Shown in pieces: positions 58,689 through 64,000 of a DNA stretch of 64,000 nucleotides (position 1 is its first letter; each line of letters opens with the position of its first letter). This stretch comes from Artemisia argyi. Lineage: Eukaryota; Streptophyta; Magnoliopsida; Asterales; Asteraceae. The position numbers and the translations under genes are program-made. Location of the stretch: positions 126,991,796 through 127,055,795 of the forward strand of contig CM060692.1 in assembly GCA_030686995.1 (NCBI GenBank), written 5' to 3'. A model generated the notes under the pieces. That model made no database searches. It was not told the DNA's origin and was given only the letters and a program-made list of their open reading frames with translations.

Positions 58689-60528
58689 ATACACTCTTAC
58701 CCTACCATCCAAAATAATACATCATAGGGAATGAACATTCCCCTTACACTTGAATCTTTACATACTTTACATTTAACTAATCTAATGACTCGAATCAAGA
58801 AAATCAAAACACTTGGAGCACTTTTAAGATTAACGTACATATGGGGGTAGTATATGATGTTCTTCCCCATTACTCCATAAAATAAGTACTTACCCATGAG
58901 TCCCAATCGTCCCAAAACAATATGCGCAAGGATATGACTCGACTTAGCAACCATGTAATCAATTAGAAAGTTAACTTAGGGTTTAACAAATAACAATAAT
59001 GCACTAAACATGAGCGCATACACGAAAGGCTAAGGCGATTTGGTTGTACATTTAAGTGGGGTGTAACAAATTCTTCCTTTAAGTAAGATGCTTAAAGTTA
59101 GAAACGAAAAGATAGGCTCGGAGGGGTGTACTAGGGGTTTCGTGTACTAAAATGAGTACAACGCTAAGGGTGTGGGAAAAATTAGTTGACTTAACTAGCC
59201 AAGTAATATGACTTAAATGGTCAAGTAATTATGATACGGGTTTAACACAAGGGTGATCCTAATGCCTCTTATCATGTAGTAAATCCTACTACACGAATGT
59301 AGTCTCACTAGCGGTCTCGGGATGCATCACTAACGCAAGTTCTAGAATCTAAATGCTACCGGTACACTCATAAGCACTAATAGTAAATGCTTTTCCTATC
59401 AAATCTAAAGGCGAACCTCACATATTTGGGTGAAAATTTTTTCTGAATATACGGTTATGTGCTAGTCATACAATCTCCTATCCATGAGACGCTTGCTATG
59501 GCTAAAGTTTCACTCCTAAATGTTGTAAAAAATTTTAAATTTGGCGCTAAAATTGCACTAACAAGTATTTCTCATAGTTTTATTACACATCTACCATCAA
59601 ACAAAACAAACTCAAGCGAAAGTGCATATGTAAGGTATCATCTTTTTACCCTCCCCTTACACTTAAGATGAACATTGTCCCCAATGTTCAAGTAAAGAAT
59701 GTAAAAGTGAAAAAGTAAAGAGAATGAAATCAAATACTCCCCTGATTCGCTCGGTATGGATAATAGGGTGGCCAGGTTAAATCTTACTCCAAGAAAACGA
59801 ACAATCAAAGCTTCTCTTCCAGAATGTAAATCATCTTCTTGTCATACATAACCTGTAAAACCTGACAAAATAGACAAGACAACCTCGCGTACAATCGGCA
59901 GCATTCTATATAAGTTACTAAATCCTAGAAAACAAGATAAGATATATTGCTTGTGGAATGAAGTTTGCAGATCTCCTGGAGATTATAAAACTTAATAATT
60001 CACAAAAACCATAAGACTCCGTTAGAAAAACAAAACCGGTAAAATTTCCAGATTTTAACTCCTGACGCCGTCAAGAGTAAACCCCTGACGCCGTCAGAAG
60101 TGACCTGCAGAAATCTTTACTTTAAGTTTTTGGAAAATTTCTGGAAAAACTTTGTCCTACTTCCTGGAAAATCCTACAAAACATCATTATGACTCGATAC
60201 AAGCATTTGACTCTAACAAGTACTAATACACATGTCCATTTAATATTGTTGTGGTTCATGCTCAATTTCGTTCTTATAAACAAATTTGGATCCCCCTTAC
60301 ACTTATCTTTTGCAAAATACCTTTATATGCAATTAAGACGAAGTTAAAAACAAAATAAAGCATTTTCACAATTTACTTTGAAACATGAGCCACAAACAAT
60401 AAAAATAAAACATGCATACGGAAACAAATAAAATCAAACAAACAAACAAACAAATAAAAACACATAAAACATGGGTTGCCTCCCAAGAAGCGCTTGTTTT
60501 TGTTCGAGTCACGAGCCTGACTCTACCC
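58333..60528 (-). mobile_element. 3' noncoding internal region of X2
   Basis: Collinear with 8176-10397 of X1. It holds a T32 run (58655-58686), the upstream hairpin/purine module (59649-59689) and two TGACGCCGTCA palindromes near 60062-60098. No gene is supported here. Confidence 0.75.
59649..59689 (-). promoter_or_regulatory. Upstream hairpin/polypurine module of X2
   Basis: Minus strand: GAACATTG, loop GGGA, CAATGTTC (59689-59670), a spacer and AAGTGTAAGGGGAGGG. It is identical to the X1 module at 9509-9549. Confidence 0.65.
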
Positions 60529-61608
60529 TTATTTCACGGATAAAGGTAAGGTTTTCCCTACACTTAGGATTAAGTGCGGGTGATAGTAGCAATACACACC
60601 ATCTCGGTGAAAGTATGCCACATGAGGAAAGAATGGTGGATGAATTATATGCTCAAAGGGGTGTGCTCCTATCATCATAACCTTACCTAGTTCACTTTGG
60701 TCAATGGGTGAGTTGAGATTTTCTCCTAGAAAGGGATCATTTTCAATCAACTTCAAGAGATTACTAGTTGGGGATTCATCTTGACCTAATAAACCCGGTT
60801 TAAACCTATAATGTTTCTTGTGATCAATCATAAATGGGTGATGTAAGTATGTAAGGTTATTTTCCACTCCTATATTGGCTTCCTCTCTACAAGGCTTAGA
60901 GTCCACTACCTTCATCCTAAGACTACCCGGATTATATGGTTTAATGGGTGGATCGGGACCTATTTCAATTCCTAAATTTTCATCCAAGGATGGAAGATTA
61001 GGTAACGGTTTTGGTTGAGGCTCCGGTTCATCAAAACTAGGAACTTCCCTAGAACTAAGAGTAAGGTTATCATTATAAGTATTCAAACCTATATCCTCTA
61101 GTTGTGTTTGGTTCAAGGGCTCTACCTCTATTGGGGTTCCTATAGTCTCTTCTACTTCTTCAGGGTAAGTCACGGGCGGTGTGTATGCCTTAAATGATGG
61201 TAGGACTTGTGGGGTACTTAGTGGGCTTGGGTTTTCTACTATCTCTTCCATCACATCAATATCACCTATGTGTTCATCTTGGTTTGATTCTAAGTTCATG
61301 TTCTTAGAAACTAGGTCATCTTGCTCATACGAATCCACCAATTCGTTGAACTTATGGGTCATGGTTAGGAAGCTTTTCTCAAAATTCATCCAAAGGGTCT
61401 CACTAAAAGGAATTGATCCTGATAATGATCGTCTAATAGAAATCACACATGCATAAAATTTATCAAACCCATCTAACTTTACACCCATCTCCTCTTGTAT
61501 ATATCTAAGATCACTTAAAAATTCATTGGAACAACAGGAGGCAAATCGATCCGAGTAAACTAATTGTTCCTCTATAGTTAATGATCTAAATGGAATTCCA
61601 TCCGCCAT
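60529..61608 (-). CDS. Orphan ORF of element X2, function unknown
   Basis: A 359-codon open frame starting MADGIPFRSLTIEEQLVYSD. The ATG at 61608 is chosen because it lies in a good context (TCCATGGCG); an in-frame ATG at 61647 would add 13 residues. The N-terminal half is helical-looking (FDKFYACVISIRRSL, LWMNFEKSFLTMTHKFNEL). The middle is acidic and proline-rich (about residues 115-240), and the C-terminal part is rich in His, Tyr and Phe (HPPFFPHVAYFHRDG). There is no gag core, zinc knuckle, protease, RT or integrase motif. It stands about 150 bases after the primer site, where X1 relatives carry gag. It has no stops over 1 kb, so it was either maintained or captured recently. Its role is not known. 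Confidence 0.55.
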   Translation of the reverse strand: MADGIPFRSLTIEEQLVYSDRFASCCSNEFLSDLRYIQEEMGVKLDGFDKFYACVISIRRSLSGSIPFSETLWMNFEKSFLTMTHKFNELVDSYEQDDLVSKNMNLESNQDEHIGDIDVMEEIVENPSPLSTPQVLPSFKAYTPPVTYPEEVEETIGTPIEVEPLNQTQLEDIGLNTYNDNLTLSSREVPSFDEPEPQPKPLPNLPSLDENLGIEIGPDPPIKPYNPGSLRMKVVDSKPCREEANIGVENNLTYLHHPFMIDHKKHYRFKPGLLGQDESPTSNLLKLIENDPFLGENLNSPIDQSELGKVMMIGAHPFEHIIHPPFFPHVAYFHRDGVYCYYHPHLILSVGKTLPLSVK

Positions 61609-61757
61609 GGAGACAAATGAAAATGATTTTACAAACAAAGGGCACAAAGAAAAAGATAGACTATAAGAACCTAAAAAAAATAAAAATAAAATCTTACTAG
61701 AAAGGAATCTAGCAAGTAGACCTAATAAAAAGAAATTCTAACCTAGACAATAACTAT

Positions 61758-61776
61758 TCCCCAGGCTGCGGCGCCA
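61758..61776 (-). other. Primer binding site of X2
   Basis: The minus strand reads TGGCGCCGCAGCCTGGGGA, an imperfect complement of the tRNA-Asp 3' end, six bases from the LTR at 61783. Confidence 0.75.
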
Positions 61777-61782
61777 AAAACT

Positions 61783-63164
61783 TGATGCGTGGGAATCGCA
61801 ACAGGCTTTACCTCTCGAGGGATCTCGAGAAGCTTACAACCCCCACCAGGCAGTGTACCTGATCGTTGTAGTATAGTATAGTAACAAGTACTGGGGGATT
61901 GATCGTTCAGCTTAGGAATAGTGTCGCTAGGATTAGAAAGCCTAAATACTAGTTCTAAAGGTGAGGGATGATTATTTTTGTATTTTTATATTTTTATGAA
62001 AGCAATTAAAATCTCGGATTTGAAGGATTTGGGCGGAATTAGTTGCTAATCAACTAACCTAATACTAAGATACAATCAAAATAAAATACTAAAAATGAAA
62101 TTAAGCTAATTAAACTAAGGTTGTGAGCAGTAATTGGAGAAAATGTGTTTACTTAGATTTAACTACTCCCTAGACATCTTTTACACGTTAATTACTTGTT
62201 ATAATTGCATGGATGACGGATCGTATTCCTTAATACCATTCATGAGGTGGCACACATAACTCCCCAATTCTATGAGCTCTTATCTCCTCCTACACCATGC
62301 CCAGCACAACTATAGGGATTGTAAACAGTGGCTCATGCATTAAATACAACCAATAAAGACCTAGTGCGCCTCGGTTCATGTTTCTTAAGACGTTCAAGCA
62401 TGTTACCAAGTGGAGATCTGCCAGTTTTCTTAAGCCTAACATATAAATCACTCATCCAAGACAAAGATAAACAAGTAATCAACACATAATTAACATCTAG
62501 GTTTCATTAGATCTAAGCAAACACAAGATAGAGCTAGCCTAGCATAATGGAATTGAGACAAGAACAAGATATAGACAACCAACACATAGACATATTGATT
62601 GAATTAAAGGAACACTTATCTCAATTACAATGCAAGGTCTCAAGGGTTTGGAACCCTTGAAAAACCTGTAAAAGTCTCACCAAAATCGTACTTAGGGTTT
62701 ATCCAAAACTTCTCTCTTTAATGTGTGAAAATTAGAAAACTATATATAGAAAAATAGGTTTGACGGCGTCAAGACAAAGCTTGTGACACCGTCACCTCGC
62801 CGCCAAAACTCTTCTCGGACTGCCTTGATCTACATTTGACGCCATCAAGACCAAATCATTTCCAGGCCGTCATGACTCTTTTACTCTTGACGCCCTTCCT
62901 ACGTGACGCCGTCAAATCTGTTCTGGGTCGTCATGGACTTCTGCTCTTGACGCCGTCACCTACTGTTCCCAGCATGGAAAATTAAGACTTTGGCATTTTC
63001 TTCACTTTTATGCTCCAAAAACGTCTGAATTGCTTCCTTTTCCAGATTTCTCTCCCAAAGTACCTAAAATCACAAAAGGAACGATTTAGGCCAATATTTG
63101 ATCAAATAAATTCGAATTCGGGCTTAAATGACCCCCTAAAAACGGATCATTTTTTGCCTCATCA
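61783..63164 (-). mobile_element. 5' LTR of X2
   Basis: A 1382-bp X LTR from TGATGCGTGGG to GCCTCATCA. It has its TATA box near 62741-62749 and TGACGCCGTCA-type array at about 62760-62960. It differs visibly more from the X1 LTR than the 16584 copy does. Confidence 0.88.
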
Positions 63165-63295
63165 CTTCCTTTTCCAGATTTCACTCCAAAAGTACCTAAA
63201 ATGACAAAAGGAACGATTTAGGGCAATATTTGATCAAATAATCTCGACTTCGGGCTTAAATGACCCCCTAAAACGGTTCATTTTTCGCCTCATCA

Positions 63296-64000
63296 AATAC
63301 CTTTACACTTGAGATTTGCTTGTCCTCAAGCAAATGCGCTTTTATTCTAATCAAAATACAAGTTAGGGGTCATTTAACACTAATATAAAAGTAATTACAA
63401 CAAATAATCGTTCCACTAAAGACCAAAGACAAGCACGGAGGTCATACACTAGCACCTCACAAATAGTGTTTAGATTCTCACATCTCTCGGGTGTAATAAA
63501 GTATATATCACAATATGGAAATAGAAAACATCTCTCACTACCTGTCATAACAAAATAGATTACCATAGGCTTGAGAAAGGATCAAACCTCCACCACTTGG
63601 CGTAAGCACCTAGAATAAACTATCAAAGAGGTCTTTCAAAGGGTTATAACGTTAGGTGTAGGGATATGGAATACACGGTTTTGTTGGATATAAGCAATAT
63701 TTACTGGTGGCGAGTTAATCATCTTGGTTAATTACATGTACAATATGGCGTTGCTAAGCCAAGACTAGACTCGACTTATGCTAGTGAATCAAAAATAACA
63801 AAAACTTAAAACAAACATAAAATAAAACGGGATAGTAGTCCGTATGTTTTTTTCTCTTTACTTTTTCTATTTTTTTTTCTTTTTCTTGATTTTTTCGATT
63901 TTTTTTTTCATACACTTTTACCCTACCATCTAAAATAATACATCATAGGGAATGTACATTCCCCTTACACTTGAATCTTTACATACTTTACATTTAACTA
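63296..64000 (-). mobile_element. 3' internal region of X3, cut by the window end
   Basis: Collinear with 7912-8640 of X1. The LTR-adjacent hairpin/purine module is at 63296-63334 (TTTGCTTG, AGGA loop, CAAGCAAA on the minus strand). No gene is seen; the ORF of X3, if any, lies beyond 64000. Confidence 0.8.

Larger units (their letters stand above)
58144..63164 (-). mobile_element. Nearly complete element X2
   Basis: This 5021-bp minus-strand element has the perfect duplication CTTCC at 58139-58143 and 63165-63169. Parts, read on its own strand: 5' LTR (63164-61783), primer binding site, one ORF (61608-60529), 3' noncoding region and a 3' LTR cut down to 189 bp. It inserted into the LTR of its relative X3. 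Confidence 0.9.
56842..63295 (-). mobile_element. 3' LTR of element X3, split by X2
   Basis: X LTR sequence at 56842-58143 continues at 63170-63295 after the X2 insertion. It starts TGATACGTGG and ends CCTCATCA. Its right neighbour is the 3' internal region of X3, so it is a 3' LTR in a minus-strand element that leaves the window on the right. It carries the TGACGCCGTCA array (about 57813-58070) with its TATA box near 57795-57803. Confidence 0.85.

Overview
This window is nuclear DNA of a flowering plant. The evidence is one split, intron-bearing host gene in a background of nested LTR retrotransposons of plant-specific lineages (Athila-type Ty3, Tekay-like chromovirus, Sirevirus-type Copia). 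The gag and pol proteins resemble, from memory, those abundant in daisy-family genomes (Artemisia, Tanacetum, Chrysanthemum); that assignment is inference, not a search result.

Layout. 1-5398: a minus-strand Ty3-type element (C) leaving the window on the left, with gag start, primer binding site and 5' LTR; a complete solo Athila-type LTR (A, 1025-4562) sits inside that LTR with a 5-bp target duplication. 5399-5811: plus-strand end of an LTR of a second family (X). 5812-6497: Copia integrase fragment cut by element X1 (minus; LTR 6498-7911, 3' internal region, gag-like gene 10398-12599). X1 is cut at 12600 by a minus-strand Athila-type element (LTR B plus 3' internal region to 16030). 16031-16583: second copy of the same Copia fragment, followed by a solo X LTR at the same target site. 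That LTR is split by a complete, very young Athila-type element (17889-33381) with gag, protease, RT/RNase H and integrase. 33497-38225: rest of the Copia pol, its 3' region and its 3' LTR. 38241-42240: a small and a giant foldback repeat and a Helitron-like element.

42380-50288: the only clear host gene, five coding exons for a 200-residue protein with five tandem C2HC/C2H2 TRAF-type zinc fingers and a C-terminal membrane anchor. 51215-56841: minus-strand Tekay-like LTR and decayed pol. 56842-64000: element X3, whose LTR is split by a second X copy (X2, 58144-63164) carrying an unrelated orphan ORF.

The most unusual signal is in the noncoding parts of the retroelements. Athila and X elements share a repeated module: an 8-bp stem with a GGA/RGGA loop, a short spacer and a polypurine tract AGTGTRRGGG. 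It occurs next to the 3' LTR and again upstream; stem sequences differ between copies but pairing is kept. Between the two Athila modules lies an ordered array of four hairpins, conserved in both Athila lineages. The LTR families also carry their own short motif arrays directly upstream of their TATA boxes. No rRNA, tRNA, CRISPR or bacterial feature was seen.
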